Part shown: positions 31,788-40,002 of the stretch, in pieces
How positions within the stretch are numbered: the first letter of the stretch is position 1
How the letters are laid out: every line of letters starts with the position of its first letter
NCBI RefSeq assembly: GCF_002939385.1
Contig: NZ_MULI01000057.1
Coordinates: forward strand, 1 to 48,764
Reading direction: 5' to 3'
From: Streptomyces sp. MH60
GTDB lineage: Bacteria > Actinomycetota > Actinomycetes > Streptomycetales > Streptomycetaceae
Length of the DNA: 48,764 bases
Position numbers and translations under genes: made by a program
Notes under the pieces: model-generated
Database searches by the model: none
The model's input: only the letters and a program-made list of their open reading frames with translations
What the model was told of the DNA's origin: nothing

Positions 31788-32944
31788 CAGACCGGCTCCT
31801 CGGTGGTGGCTGGGCCGGGGTCGGTCGGCTCGCGACGCTCGCCGGTCGCCTCTGCCGCGGGGGGCGCGGCTGTTGTGCCGGCCACCACCGACAGGAGGTC
31901 GGTCGCGTTCACCACGCCCAGGCAGCGGCCCTGGTCCATGACGCGGGCCGGGGAGCCTGCCCTCGCTACGGCCTCGATGGCCTCCGAGACCGTGGCCTCG
32001 GGGCGGATCGCCGGGCCCGTGCCCGCCTCGTCGGAGGAGGCGGCGGGGCGCATCGCCGTGCGGACGGTGAGGACCTGTTCGCGCGGGACGTCGCGGACGA
32101 ACTCGCGGACGTAGTCGTCGGCGGGCGAGCCGACGATCTCCTCCGGGGTGCCGAGCTGCACCACCCGGCCGTCGCGCATCAGGGCGATGCGGTCGCCGAG
32201 CTTGAGGGCTTCCTGGAGGTCGTGGGTGATGAAGACCATCGTGCGGCCCTCCTCGCGGTGCAGCCGGACGACCTCCTCCTGCATGTCCCGCCGGATCAGC
32301 GGGTCCAGCGCGCTGAACGGCTCGTCGAAGAGCAGCACCTCGGGGTCGACGGCGAGGGCGCGGGCGAGGCCGACGCGCTGGCGCTGGCCGCCGGAGAGCT
32401 GGCCGGGGCGGCGGTGCTCCAGGCCCTCCAGGCCGACCTTGGCGACGATCGCGGCGGCGCGTTCGCGGCGCTCGGCGCGGCCCATGCCCTGGACCTCCAG
32501 GCCGTAGGCCACGTTGTCCAGGACCGTGCGGTGCGGGAGCAGGCCGAAGTGCTGGAAGACCATGGCGGCACGGTGGCGCCGCAGTGCGCGCAGCCGGGAC
32601 CTGTCCATCGCGCGGACGTCCTCGCCGTCGATGGCGATGGACCCGGCCGTCGGCTCGATGAGGCGGGTCAGGCAGCGTACGAGGGTGGACTTGCCGGAGC
32701 CGGACAGGCCCATGACGACGAAGACCTCGCCCTTGCGCACGTCGAAGGAGACGTCCGCGACGGCGGCGGTGCAGCCGGTGCGGGAGCGCAGCTCGGCCGG
32801 GCTCAGGGCGGCGAGGTCCGGGGCGGCGGGGACCCGGGCGGCCTTGGGTCCGAAGACCTTCCACAGGCCGTCCACGGAGAAGACCGGCGGGCGCTCGGCC
32901 ACCGTGTCGGTGGCGGCGGCGGTGGAGTTGGATGCCTTGCTCAT
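31787..32944 (-). CDS. Betaine ABC transporter ATPase (ProV/OpuAA type)
   Basis: A 385-residue ATP-binding subunit. The ProV-typical N-terminal insertion (ALSPAELRSRTGCTAAVADVSFDVRKGE) precedes Walker A GLSGSGKST; the signature is LSGGQRQRVGLARAL, Walker B VLLFDEPFSALD and the switch His FITHD. A C-terminal regulatory part (about 300-385) has one CBS-like unit (VSEAIEAVARAGSPARVMDQ, GVVNATDLL), which in this family senses ionic strength or c-di-AMP. The stop overlaps the permease start and the ATG overlaps the GMC stop (ATGA), so it is fully within the operon. Confidence 0.94.
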   Translation of the reverse strand: MSKASNSTAAATDTVAERPPVFSVDGLWKVFGPKAARVPAAPDLAALSPAELRSRTGCTAAVADVSFDVRKGEVFVVMGLSGSGKSTLVRCLTRLIEPTAGSIAIDGEDVRAMDRSRLRALRRHRAAMVFQHFGLLPHRTVLDNVAYGLEVQGMGRAERRERAAAIVAKVGLEGLEHRRPGQLSGGQRQRVGLARALAVDPEVLLFDEPFSALDPLIRRDMQEEVVRLHREEGRTMVFITHDLQEALKLGDRIALMRDGRVVQLGTPEEIVGSPADDYVREFVRDVPREQVLTVRTAMRPAASSDEAGTGPAIRPEATVSEAIEAVARAGSPARVMDQGRCLGVVNATDLLSVVAGTTAAPPAAEATGERREPTDPGPATTEEPV

Positions 32945-34473
32945 CGGGCGTCACCGCCGATCAGCTCGACGGCGCGCTCGCCGACCATGAGGACGCCGAT
33001 CATCGGGTTGACGGCGGGCATGGCCGGGAAGACGGAGGCGTCGGCGATGCGCAGGCCCGTCAGGCCGCGGACGCGCAGCTCGGGGTCGACGACGGCCTGC
33101 TCGTCGGTGGCGGCGCCCATGCGGCAGGTGCCGGCCGGGTGGTAGACGGTGTGGGCGACCTTGCGGGCGTACTCGCTCAGCTCCTCGTCGCCGGTGACGT
33201 CCGGGCCGGGGCAGACCTCGCGCTTGAGCCAGCCGGCCAGCGGCTGGGACTTGGCGATCTCGCGGGCGATGCGGATGCCGTCGACGAGGGTGCGGCCGTC
33301 GTAGTCGTCCTCGTCGGTGAAGTAGCGGAAGTCCAGGGCGGGCTTCACGGACGGGTCGGCGCTGGTCAGGTAGAGGCGGCCGCGGGACTTCGGCTTGGGG
33401 ATGTTCGGGGTCATGGAGACGCCGAACTCGGGGCGCTCGTAGCCGAGGCGCTCCGGGTTGTCCGTGAACGGGATCTGGTAGAAGTGGAACATCAGGTCGG
33501 GGCCCGCGTGTTCGGGGTCGCGGCGCACGAACAGACCCGCGTCGGAGTCCATCGCGGAGTTGTCCGGGATGGGCCCGTCGGTCTCCCACACGATCACCGA
33601 CTCGGGGTGGTCGAGCAGGTTCTCGCCGACGCCGGGCAGGTCGAGCGCCACGGGTATGCCGAGGGACTCCAGCTGGTCCTTCGGGCCGATGCCGGAGTGC
33701 AGCAGCAGGCGCGGCGAGTCGACGGCGCCGGCGCTGAGGACCACCTCGTTGCGTGCCTTGACCAGGATCTCCTCGCCGTCCTTGGTGCGGACGTGGACGC
33801 CCTCGGCGCGGGTGCCGTCGAGTTCGAGCCGGTACGCCCAGGTCTCCAGCATCAGCGTGAGGTTGGCGCGCTCGTCCATCACGGGGTGCAGGTACGCCAC
33901 CGACGCCGACGAGCGTTTGTTGTTCTCCGGGTGGTAGGCGAGGTCGAAGAAGCCGACGCCGTCGTTGAACGGCTTCTGGTTGAAGCCCTCGACCCGGGGG
34001 ACCTCCAGCGTCTTCTGGGCGGATTCGACGAAGTCGCGGGCGATGGCGTTCCGGTCCTTCTCGTCGACCGGGACGATGTTGTTCTTCAGCCGGGCGAAGT
34101 ACGCCTCCATCTGCACCGCGCCCCAGCCCTTGGCGCCGGCCGCCTCCCACTCGTCCCAGTCGGACGGCAGCGGCTTGAAGGCGATGAGGGTGTTGTGCGA
34201 GGAGCAGCCGCCGAGGACGCGGGCGCGGCTGTGCCGGATGTGCGAGTTGCCGCGCGGCTGCTCGGTGGTGGGGTAGTCGTAGTCCAGTTCGCCGCCGAGC
34301 AGGCCCATCCAGCGGCGCAGGGTGAGCACGTCGTCGCGGCCGACGTCACTGGGACCGCCCTCGATGACGGCGACGGTGACGTCCGGGTTCTCGGTGAGGC
34401 GGGAGGCGATCACCGATCCCGCGGTGCCGCCGCCGATGACGACGTAGTCGTAGACGTGAGTGCTTTCTGGCAT
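32941..34473 (-). CDS. GMC oxidoreductase, probable choline dehydrogenase/oxidase
   Basis: A 510-residue FAD enzyme of the glucose-methanol-choline family. The nucleotide-binding motif is YVVIGGGTAGSVIASRL (about 10-26), GMC signature 1 is RARVLGGCSSHNTLIAF, signature 2 is VVLSAGAVDSPRLLLHSGIGP, and the catalytic His lies in VYHPAGTCRMG with Asn in NPMIGVLMVG. In this operon it should oxidise choline to betaine aldehyde, which the neighbouring aldehyde dehydrogenase finishes to glycine betaine. It is shorter than E. coli BetA (about 550), so an alcohol of another kind is not excluded. The start is ATG 34473. Confidence 0.88.
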   Translation of the reverse strand: MPESTHVYDYVVIGGGTAGSVIASRLTENPDVTVAVIEGGPSDVGRDDVLTLRRWMGLLGGELDYDYPTTEQPRGNSHIRHSRARVLGGCSSHNTLIAFKPLPSDWDEWEAAGAKGWGAVQMEAYFARLKNNIVPVDEKDRNAIARDFVESAQKTLEVPRVEGFNQKPFNDGVGFFDLAYHPENNKRSSASVAYLHPVMDERANLTLMLETWAYRLELDGTRAEGVHVRTKDGEEILVKARNEVVLSAGAVDSPRLLLHSGIGPKDQLESLGIPVALDLPGVGENLLDHPESVIVWETDGPIPDNSAMDSDAGLFVRRDPEHAGPDLMFHFYQIPFTDNPERLGYERPEFGVSMTPNIPKPKSRGRLYLTSADPSVKPALDFRYFTDEDDYDGRTLVDGIRIAREIAKSQPLAGWLKREVCPGPDVTGDEELSEYARKVAHTVYHPAGTCRMGAATDEQAVVDPELRVRGLTGLRIADASVFPAMPAVNPMIGVLMVGERAVELIGGDAR

Positions 34474-34529
34474 GCGGGTACTCCAGTGGGGCGAGCGGAT
34501 GGTGCGGGGAGGTACGGAGACGGGAGTGG

Positions 34530-36059
34530 TCAGCCGGCGAACCAGCGGACGGGCTTCGGGGCGAGGTTCTGGTAGACGTGCTTGCTCTCGCGGTACTCGG
34601 CCAGGCCCGCGGGGCCGAGTTCGCGGCCGACGCCGCTCTTGCCGAAGCCGCCCCACTCCGCCTGCGGCAGGTAGGGGTGGAAGTCGTTGATCCACACGGT
34701 GCCGTGCCGCAGCCGGCCCGCGACCCGGCGGGCCCGTCCCGCGTCGGCGGTCCAGACGGCACCGGCCAGACCGTACTCGGTGTCGTTGGCGAGGGCTACG
34801 GCCTCGTCCTCGGTACGGAAGGTCTCGACGGTGAGGACCGGTCCGAAGACCTCCTCCCGTACCACCCGCATCTCGCGGTGGCAGTGGTCGAGGACGGTCG
34901 GCTCGTAGAAGTAGCCGCTCTCGGGCCGCTGGGGCGACGGCTCGGGGCGCTTGCCGCCGCAGCGCAGTACGGCGCCCTCGGCGAGGGCGGAGGCGACGTA
35001 GTCCTCGGTCTTGGCGCGCTGCTGCGCGGAGACGAGCGGGCCGCACTCGACGCCGTCCTCGGTGCCGCGGCCGAGGCGGATCTTCTCCGCACGGCGGGCG
35101 AGTTCGGCGACGAAGCGTTCGCGGACGGACTCCTCGACGATGAGGCGGCCGCCCGCGGAGCAGACCTGGCCGCTGTGGATGAAGGCGGCGTTGAGGGCCT
35201 GGTCGACGGCGGTGTCGAAGCCCTCCTCAGTCGCGCAGGCGTCGGCGAAGACGACGTTGGGGTTCTTGCCGCCGAGTTCGAGGGCGACCTTCTTGACGGT
35301 GACGGCGGCGGCCTGGGCGACCTTGGTGCCGCTGATCAGGCCGCCGGTGAAGGAGACCAGGTCGACGTCGGGGTGGTCGGCGAGCCGGGCGCCGACGGTG
35401 TGGCCGGGGCCGGTGACGATGTTCGCGACGCCGGTGGGGAGGCCGGCCTCGACGAGCAGGTCGATCAGGGCGACCGTGGTGAGCGGCGTGATCTCGCTCG
35501 GCTTGATCACGAAGGTGTTGCCGGCGGCGAGGGCCGGGGCGATCTTCCAACTGGCCTGGAGCAGCGGGTAGTTCCAGGGTGTGATCATCGCGCAGACGCC
35601 GACCGGTTCGTGCACGACGACGCTGTGGACGTCGGGCGAGCCCGCGTCGACGACCCGGCCGGGAGCCTCCCCGGCCACCAGGTCGGCGAAGTAGCGGAAG
35701 GCGTCGGCGACGCAGTCGATGTCGACGCGCCCCTCCTCGACGGTCTTGCCCGCGTCGCGGCTCTCCAGGAGGCCGAGTTCCTCGCGGTCGCGCACGAGGA
35801 GGTCGGCGACGCGGCGCAGCAGGGCGGCGCGTCCGGCGACCGGGGCGTGCGGCCACTCGCCGGTGTCGAAGGCGCGCCGGGCGGCGGCCACCGCGAGGTC
35901 GGTGTCCTTCTCGTCGCCCTCCGCGACCACGGCGAACGGCAGGGCGTCCGCGGGATCGATGATCTCGCGGGTGGCGCCGGAGGACGCCGCGAGCCACTCG
36001 CCGCCCGCATGGATGGTCCGGTGGGCCCGCTCGGTCCGGGTTTCCGTTCTGTTCGCCAT
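34530..36059 (-). CDS. betB: Aldehyde dehydrogenase, probable betaine-aldehyde dehydrogenase
   Basis: A 509-residue NAD(P)-dependent aldehyde dehydrogenase. MITPWNYPLL (Asn163), IKPSEITP (Lys186), the general base Glu261 in ALELGGKNP, and the nucleophile Cys300 in FIHSGQVCSAGG are all in place, with the ending GKSGVGRELG. It is first in the operon, ahead of the GMC oxidoreductase and the betaine importer, which makes glycine betaine formation its likely task. The start is ATG 36059. A 264-bp region lies upstream with no clear BetI-like operator, so control may be osmotic through the promoter alone. Confidence 0.9.
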   Translation of the reverse strand: MANRTETRTERAHRTIHAGGEWLAASSGATREIIDPADALPFAVVAEGDEKDTDLAVAAARRAFDTGEWPHAPVAGRAALLRRVADLLVRDREELGLLESRDAGKTVEEGRVDIDCVADAFRYFADLVAGEAPGRVVDAGSPDVHSVVVHEPVGVCAMITPWNYPLLQASWKIAPALAAGNTFVIKPSEITPLTTVALIDLLVEAGLPTGVANIVTGPGHTVGARLADHPDVDLVSFTGGLISGTKVAQAAAVTVKKVALELGGKNPNVVFADACATEEGFDTAVDQALNAAFIHSGQVCSAGGRLIVEESVRERFVAELARRAEKIRLGRGTEDGVECGPLVSAQQRAKTEDYVASALAEGAVLRCGGKRPEPSPQRPESGYFYEPTVLDHCHREMRVVREEVFGPVLTVETFRTEDEAVALANDTEYGLAGAVWTADAGRARRVAGRLRHGTVWINDFHPYLPQAEWGGFGKSGVGRELGPAGLAEYRESKHVYQNLAPKPVRWFAG

Positions 36060-36297
36060 GGTGGGATGTGCCTTCCGTTCCTGGTCAACGCCCCTGCGTC
36101 ACGCGCATGCCACTCTCGGGGACCGTGAGCCCCTGCCCCACTGCCCCGTATGCATGCCGATTCGGTCATCGAAAGTGCGGCGCATCACGGATAAAAGCGA
36201 CGAGAAGGGTGAAACGGGTGGACTGTCTCGGTCAGGATCAGCCGCTCGGTGAGGTTCGGATGCTCGCCGAGAGCGCCGGGGAAGCCGGGAACGCCGG

Positions 36298-36325
36298 GAG
36301 CCCGTGCGGGCGTCGGGGCGGGCTC
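36298..36325 (-). terminator. Possible mdh terminator hairpin
   Basis: GAGCCCG (36298-36304) pairs with CGGGCTC (36319-36325), a 7-bp stem overlapping the mdh stop codon. It is short and lacks a T-run, but no better hairpin lies before the betB promoter region. Confidence 0.4.
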
Positions 36326-37313
36326 AGATGAGGCCGAGACCGCGGACCGCCTCGCGCTCCTCCGACAGCTCCTTGACGGAGGCGTCGATGCGGGCGCGGG
36401 AGAACTCGTTGATGTCCAGGCCCTGGACGATCTCGTACGAGCCGTCCTTCGTGGTGACCGGGAAGGAGGAGATGATGCCCTCCGGGACGCCGTAGGAGCC
36501 GTCCGACGGGATGCTCATCGAGGTCCAGTCGCCGTCGGCGGTGCCGTTGACCCACGTGTAGACGTGGTCGATGGCGGCGTTGGCGGCGGAGGCGGCCGAG
36601 GAGGCGCCGCGGGCCTCGATGATGGCGGCGCCGCGCTTGGCGACCGTCGGGATGAACTCGTCGGCCAGCCACTTCTCGTCGTTGACGGTCTCGGCGGCGT
36701 TCTTGCCGGCGACCGTGGCGTGGAAGATGTCCGGGTACTGGGTGGCGGAGTGGTTGCCCCAGATGGTCAGACGCTTGATGTCGGCGACCGTCGAGCCCGT
36801 CTTCTTCGCGAGCTGGGTCAGCGCGCGGTTGTGGTCGAGGCGGGTCATCGCGGTGAAGCGCTCGGCGGGTACGTCCGGGGCGGCGGCCTGGGCGATCAGG
36901 GCGTTGGTGTTGGCCGGGTTGCCGACGACGAGGACCTTGATGTCGTCCGCGGCGTGGTCGTTGATGGCCTTGCCCTGCGGCTTGAAGATGCCGCCGTTGG
37001 CCTCCAGGAGGTCGCCGCGCTCCATGCCCTTGGTGCGGGGGCGGGCGCCGACGAGGAGGGCGACGTTGGCGCCGTCGAAGGCGACATTCGGGTCGTCGGT
37101 GATCTCGATGCCCTGGAGGAGCGGGAACGCGCAGTCGTCCAGCTCCATCGCGGTGCCCTCGGCGGCCTTGAGCGCCGGGGTGATCTCCAGGAGGCGCAGC
37201 TTGACCGGCACGTCCGCGCCGAGCAGCTGGCCGGAGGCGATGCGGAAGAGCAGGGCGTAACCGATCTGGCCGGCCGCGCCGGTGACGGTGACGTTCACGG
37301 GAGTGCGAGTCAT
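36324..37313 (-). CDS. mdh: Malate dehydrogenase
   Basis: A 329-residue NAD-dependent enzyme converting malate to oxaloacetate in the TCA cycle. The dinucleotide site is VTGAAGQIGYALL (residues 10-22), substrate-binding arginines are in GARPRTKGMERGDLL (89-103), NPANTNA is at 132-138, and the catalytic pair is Asp160 (TRLDHNRA) with His188 (IWGNHSATQYPD). Length and motifs fit the cytosolic-type (type 2) MDH of actinomycetes. The start is ATG 37313. A perfect 13-bp-arm palindrome lies 52-81 bp upstream (37365-37394). Confidence 0.97.
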   Translation of the reverse strand: MTRTPVNVTVTGAAGQIGYALLFRIASGQLLGADVPVKLRLLEITPALKAAEGTAMELDDCAFPLLQGIEITDDPNVAFDGANVALLVGARPRTKGMERGDLLEANGGIFKPQGKAINDHAADDIKVLVVGNPANTNALIAQAAAPDVPAERFTAMTRLDHNRALTQLAKKTGSTVADIKRLTIWGNHSATQYPDIFHATVAGKNAAETVNDEKWLADEFIPTVAKRGAAIIEARGASSAASAANAAIDHVYTWVNGTADGDWTSMSIPSDGSYGVPEGIISSFPVTTKDGSYEIVQGLDINEFSRARIDASVKELSEEREAVRGLGLI

Positions 37314-37364
37314 GGCGTTCTCCGTATGACAGCTGGCGGTGGGGCGTCCCGGCCCCGGGCGTTT

Positions 37365-37394
37365 GATCGATCTCTTGGTATCAAGAGATCGATC
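37365..37394. promoter_or_regulatory. Perfect 13-bp-arm palindrome upstream of mdh
   Basis: GATCGATCTCTTG (37365-37377) and its exact complement CAAGAGATCGATC (37382-37394) flank GTAT. The inner TCTTG-N4-CAAGA resembles MarR-type operators. It lies 52 bp upstream of the mdh ATG and contains TTGATA on the mdh strand, a possible -35. It could also form an RNA hairpin if transcribed, but there is no T-run. Confidence 0.7.
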
Positions 37395-37642
37395 CAGCCG
37401 TCAGGCTATCGCGCCCGTGGTGTCCGGCACGTCCGGGTCGGTGTGGCCCGGCCCACAGGACCGCCGCCGGATCACCCGTGCGCGCGGAACGGGGCACGGA
37501 GCCGGGCACGCCCGGCCACGAGAAAGAGGCGGCCGCCTGTCCGGGAGAGGAGGGACGAAGGCGACCGCCGTTCGGGGATACCGTTGCCGGACTCCCGTGG
37601 GGGTACTTCTCGCGTGCCCGGCACGCCGCGGAGCATTCCTGT

Positions 37643-37670
37643 GCGGGCCGACTTTTCTTCATCGGCCCGC
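37643..37670 (-). terminator. Terminator hairpin of the HTH-DUF2690 gene
   Basis: A 9-bp perfect stem, GCGGGCCGA/TCGGCCCGC, with a 10-nt loop, starting 20 bp past the stop codon on the minus strand. Confidence 0.6.
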
Positions 37671-37689
37671 TGCCCGCCTCCTCGCGCGC

Positions 37690-39039
37690 CTAGTTCGTGC
37701 AGCCCTGCTGCCCCGAGGCCAGCGTCGCGCAGGCGGTGGCATCGGCCGCGGAGTTCACGGCGACCATCATGGTGTACGCGACGGTGTCGCCGGCATTGCC
37801 GACCGTCGCCCGCTGCTCGTTCGCACCGCCGGCGCTCACCTGGACCTCGTCGCCCTGCGCGGCCTGGGTGACCCGGGCCCACGCGGCACCGCAGACCTTG
37901 CTGTACCGGACCTCGACGGCGGCGGTGCCGACGACGGTGGTCGCGCCGGTGGTCACCAGGTCGCCGCCGCAGCCCATGACCTCGGGGTCCTTGCCGGTGC
38001 AGGCGTCGCCGGCGCACTTCACGCCCGGCGGCAGCGAGGGTTCGCTGCTCACGGTGGGCGACGGGGAGGGCTTGGTGCCCTCATCCTTCTGGTCGCCGCC
38101 GTCTCTCAGGAGGAAGAAGGCGCCCGCGATCACGACGAGGACGCCGACGACGCCCGCGACCACGGTGGTCATCCGCTTCTTCCCGCCGCCCGGGGGCCGG
38201 CCGGACGGGCGGGGGTCGCCGTGCGGGGGCTCGCCGTACGTGCCCGAGGGGCCGGTGCCGTTGCCGGATCCGACGCCGGTGCCGTACGGCGCGGCGGGTG
38301 CGGTGCCGTAGGAGGCGGCGGGTGTGCTCGGCGGCGCCGCCGCCTCCCCGGTGCCGGTGCCGGTCCGGGGCCCGGAGCGGGACGCGCGGTCGCCGGTCGG
38401 CGCGGGGCCCCGGTATCCGGCGAGGCCCCAGGAGTTGCCGTCGGTCGCTCCGCCGGAGGACGGGACCGGGGCGGTACCGGGTCCACCGCCGTCCCGGACC
38501 GCGCCGAGCACCGAGTCGGGGCTGTCGGCGGCCGTCGGCTGGGCCGGGACCGTGGGCGGCAGCGTGGGCGACACACCCGCCGGCCCGGCGACCCCGGTGG
38601 CGGCGCCGCCACCGTGACGGCCGGTCCGGCTCCCCTTGCCGTTCCTGCCGTCGTTGCCCCGCTTGGGCCCGGCGTTGCCCGACTTGGCCGCGGGCGTGCC
38701 CAGTTCGCCGAGCGCGGCGCGGGCCTGGGAGATCCGGATGGCCTCCATGGTCATGTCGTGGCGCATCTCCGAGCGGCTCCAGGCGCGCTCGGCCAGCTCC
38801 CACATGGTGGTGAGGTGGACGGGGTTGGTCCCGGTCACCTCGGCCAGGGCCACGATGGCGCCCTTCGGGGCCAGCAGCCGGCCGTTCAGATAGCGCTCCC
38901 AGGACGTCTTGCTGTAGCCCGTGGCGTCGGCCACCGACGCGACACTCAGGTCGCTGCGGTCCACGAGCCGGCGCAGCTGACTGGTGAACTCCCTGATCTG
39001 CGGATCGAGTTCATCCGGCAAGGCCTTCCAACGAGGCAC
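37690..39039 (-). CDS. Transmembrane HTH regulator with outer DUF2690 domain
   Basis: A 449-residue three-part protein. An N-terminal XRE-like helix-turn-helix (about residues 15-75: QIREFTSQLRRLVDRSDLSVASVADATGYSKTS in blocks, then WERYLNGRLLAPKGAIVALAEVTG) would face the cytoplasm. A long Pro/Gly/Ser/Thr linker (about 115-285) leads to one membrane helix (about 291-311), then an exported domain (about 340-449) matching DUF2690: CAGDACTGKDPEVMGCGGD with paired cysteines, VEVRYSKVCGAAWARVT. The layout is that of a one-component membrane sensor. The ligand is unknown. The start GTG 39039 has a GGGGGAAG site. The gene stands alone. Confidence 0.88.
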   Translation of the reverse strand: MPRWKALPDELDPQIREFTSQLRRLVDRSDLSVASVADATGYSKTSWERYLNGRLLAPKGAIVALAEVTGTNPVHLTTMWELAERAWSRSEMRHDMTMEAIRISQARAALGELGTPAAKSGNAGPKRGNDGRNGKGSRTGRHGGGAATGVAGPAGVSPTLPPTVPAQPTAADSPDSVLGAVRDGGGPGTAPVPSSGGATDGNSWGLAGYRGPAPTGDRASRSGPRTGTGTGEAAAPPSTPAASYGTAPAAPYGTGVGSGNGTGPSGTYGEPPHGDPRPSGRPPGGGKKRMTTVVAGVVGVLVVIAGAFFLLRDGGDQKDEGTKPSPSPTVSSEPSLPPGVKCAGDACTGKDPEVMGCGGDLVTTGATTVVGTAAVEVRYSKVCGAAWARVTQAAQGDEVQVSAGGANEQRATVGNAGDTVAYTMMVAVNSAADATACATLASGQQGCTN

Positions 39040-39426
39040 TGCTTCCCCCTCTTCCCCCGGTGGCGTGCTGGTCGATCCCCCGCTGGTCCCCGCGCGCGGC
39101 GTCCCCCGCGCGGTACCTGGTTCTGGCTACCCACAGGGATGCGCCCGGTCAGGATCCCAGTTCCCGGGGTGGGGGCGCACAGGAGCACAGAGGCCGCGAA
39201 CGTGCACCGTCGCACGCCCACCGACCCGTGGTCCAGTGTCCCATCGGCGTTCCCGTGACCGGAACGGAACCCCCGAGAACAGGTCGCGTAGCCGAGTAGC
39301 GGAACGGTCACTTCCGTGCCACAGCGCCCTGCCAGGCGTTGAACAGGGCGTTCACCGTGCAGGAGGGTTGGTGCCGACGGCGGCCCGTCCTTCCACGGGG
39401 GTGAGGACGGGCCGCCGTGCGCACCG
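39040..39426. other. 387-bp intergenic region upstream of the HTH-DUF2690 gene
   Basis: The region contains the hairpin at 39377-39418 and the upstream region of the membrane regulator. I see no gene, RNA or repeat element in the rest. The open frames across it are short, and none has a convincing start or conserved content. Confidence 0.55.
39377..39418 (-). terminator. Terminator of the folD-DUF3017 operon
   Basis: ACGGCGGCCCGTCCT (39377-39391) pairs perfectly with AGGACGGGCCGCCGT (39404-39418), a 15-bp stem with a 12-nt loop, 8 bp beyond the DUF3017 stop codon. Confidence 0.8.
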
Positions 39427-40002
39427 CTAACTGACCGTGAAGTGGAGCGTGTCCTTGAGGAACGGGATCTCCAGCACCGGGTTCGGCTGGGCCATCAGCG
39501 CCAGCAGGGCGATGGAGAGCCCGAAGACTCCGTAGGTCGCGATGTCCGTGAAGCGCGAGCGCACGGCGAGCATGCCGACGTCGGGCAGCACCCAGCGCAG
39601 CGCACCGCCCGCGAGCAGCGCGGCGCCGATCAGCAGCGTCCCCCAGCGGAAGACGCCGAGGGCGGTCAGCAGCAGGCCGAGCCCGACCAGCAGCACCACC
39701 GTGAGCACCGGCCACTGCCGGGCGGGCGCCGGGGCGTCACCGCCCGCGGCCCGGCCGCCGCCCTCGGGGCGGGCGGTGTCGCGGGTGAAGAGCGGGAACC
39801 GCCGGGTCGTCCGGCGCGGCCTGCCCTCCGCGTCCGGCGCGCTGACCGGGTCGCGGACGGTGATGTCGTCGGCGGTGCCGGACGGGTCGGGGCGCTCGTC
39901 GGCAGCGGGGTTCGTGCGGGCGTCCGGGGCCTCCCGGCCACCCGGGCGCTGCCCGGGCTCCGTGTGCTGCGGACGCTCGGCGTCGGTGTCCTCAGCCGGC
40001 AC
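39427..40002 (-). CDS. DUF3017 membrane protein
   Basis: A 191-residue protein. A polar N-terminal half of about 95 residues, rich in Pro/Asp/Glu/Arg, is followed by three hydrophobic helices (about 97-118, 122-140, 155-172): WPVLTVVLLVGLGLLLTALGVFRWGTLLIGAALLAGGALRW in two blocks, then VGMLAVRSRFTDIATYGVFGLSIALLAL. This is DUF3017, which in actinobacteria regularly sits between folD and mdh. Its function is unknown. The start ATG 40002 overlaps the folD 3' end by 11 bp, so translation is coupled. Confidence 0.88.
   Translation of the reverse strand: MPAEDTDAERPQHTEPGQRPGGREAPDARTNPAADERPDPSGTADDITVRDPVSAPDAEGRPRRTTRRFPLFTRDTARPEGGGRAAGGDAPAPARQWPVLTVVLLVGLGLLLTALGVFRWGTLLIGAALLAGGALRWVLPDVGMLAVRSRFTDIATYGVFGLSIALLALMAQPNPVLEIPFLKDTLHFTVS

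Larger units (their letters stand above)
37314..37689. other. 376-bp intergenic region mdh / HTH regulator
   Basis: The region holds no gene I can support. Besides the palindrome at 37365-37394 it has a hairpin, GCGGGCCGA (37643-37651) / TCGGCCCGC (37662-37670), just after the stop of the HTH-DUF2690 gene on the minus strand. The middle is G/C-rich without conserved coding signal; the open frames there have poor codon use. Confidence 0.6.

Noticed and set aside
29676..32114. A long + strand frame rich in Asp, Gly and Glu opposite the betaine permease
   Set aside because: It is the antisense of a GC-biased membrane protein gene; there is no ribosome site, motif or balanced composition.
36060..36323. 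A BetI-like operator or a small gene upstream of betB
   Set aside because: Only weak, short dyads; the open frames have no ribosome site and unnatural codon use.
39040..39426. A tRNA or small RNA in the gap upstream of the HTH-DUF2690 gene
   Set aside because: No T-loop TTCGA pattern or cloverleaf; the only structure is the terminator at 39377-39418.
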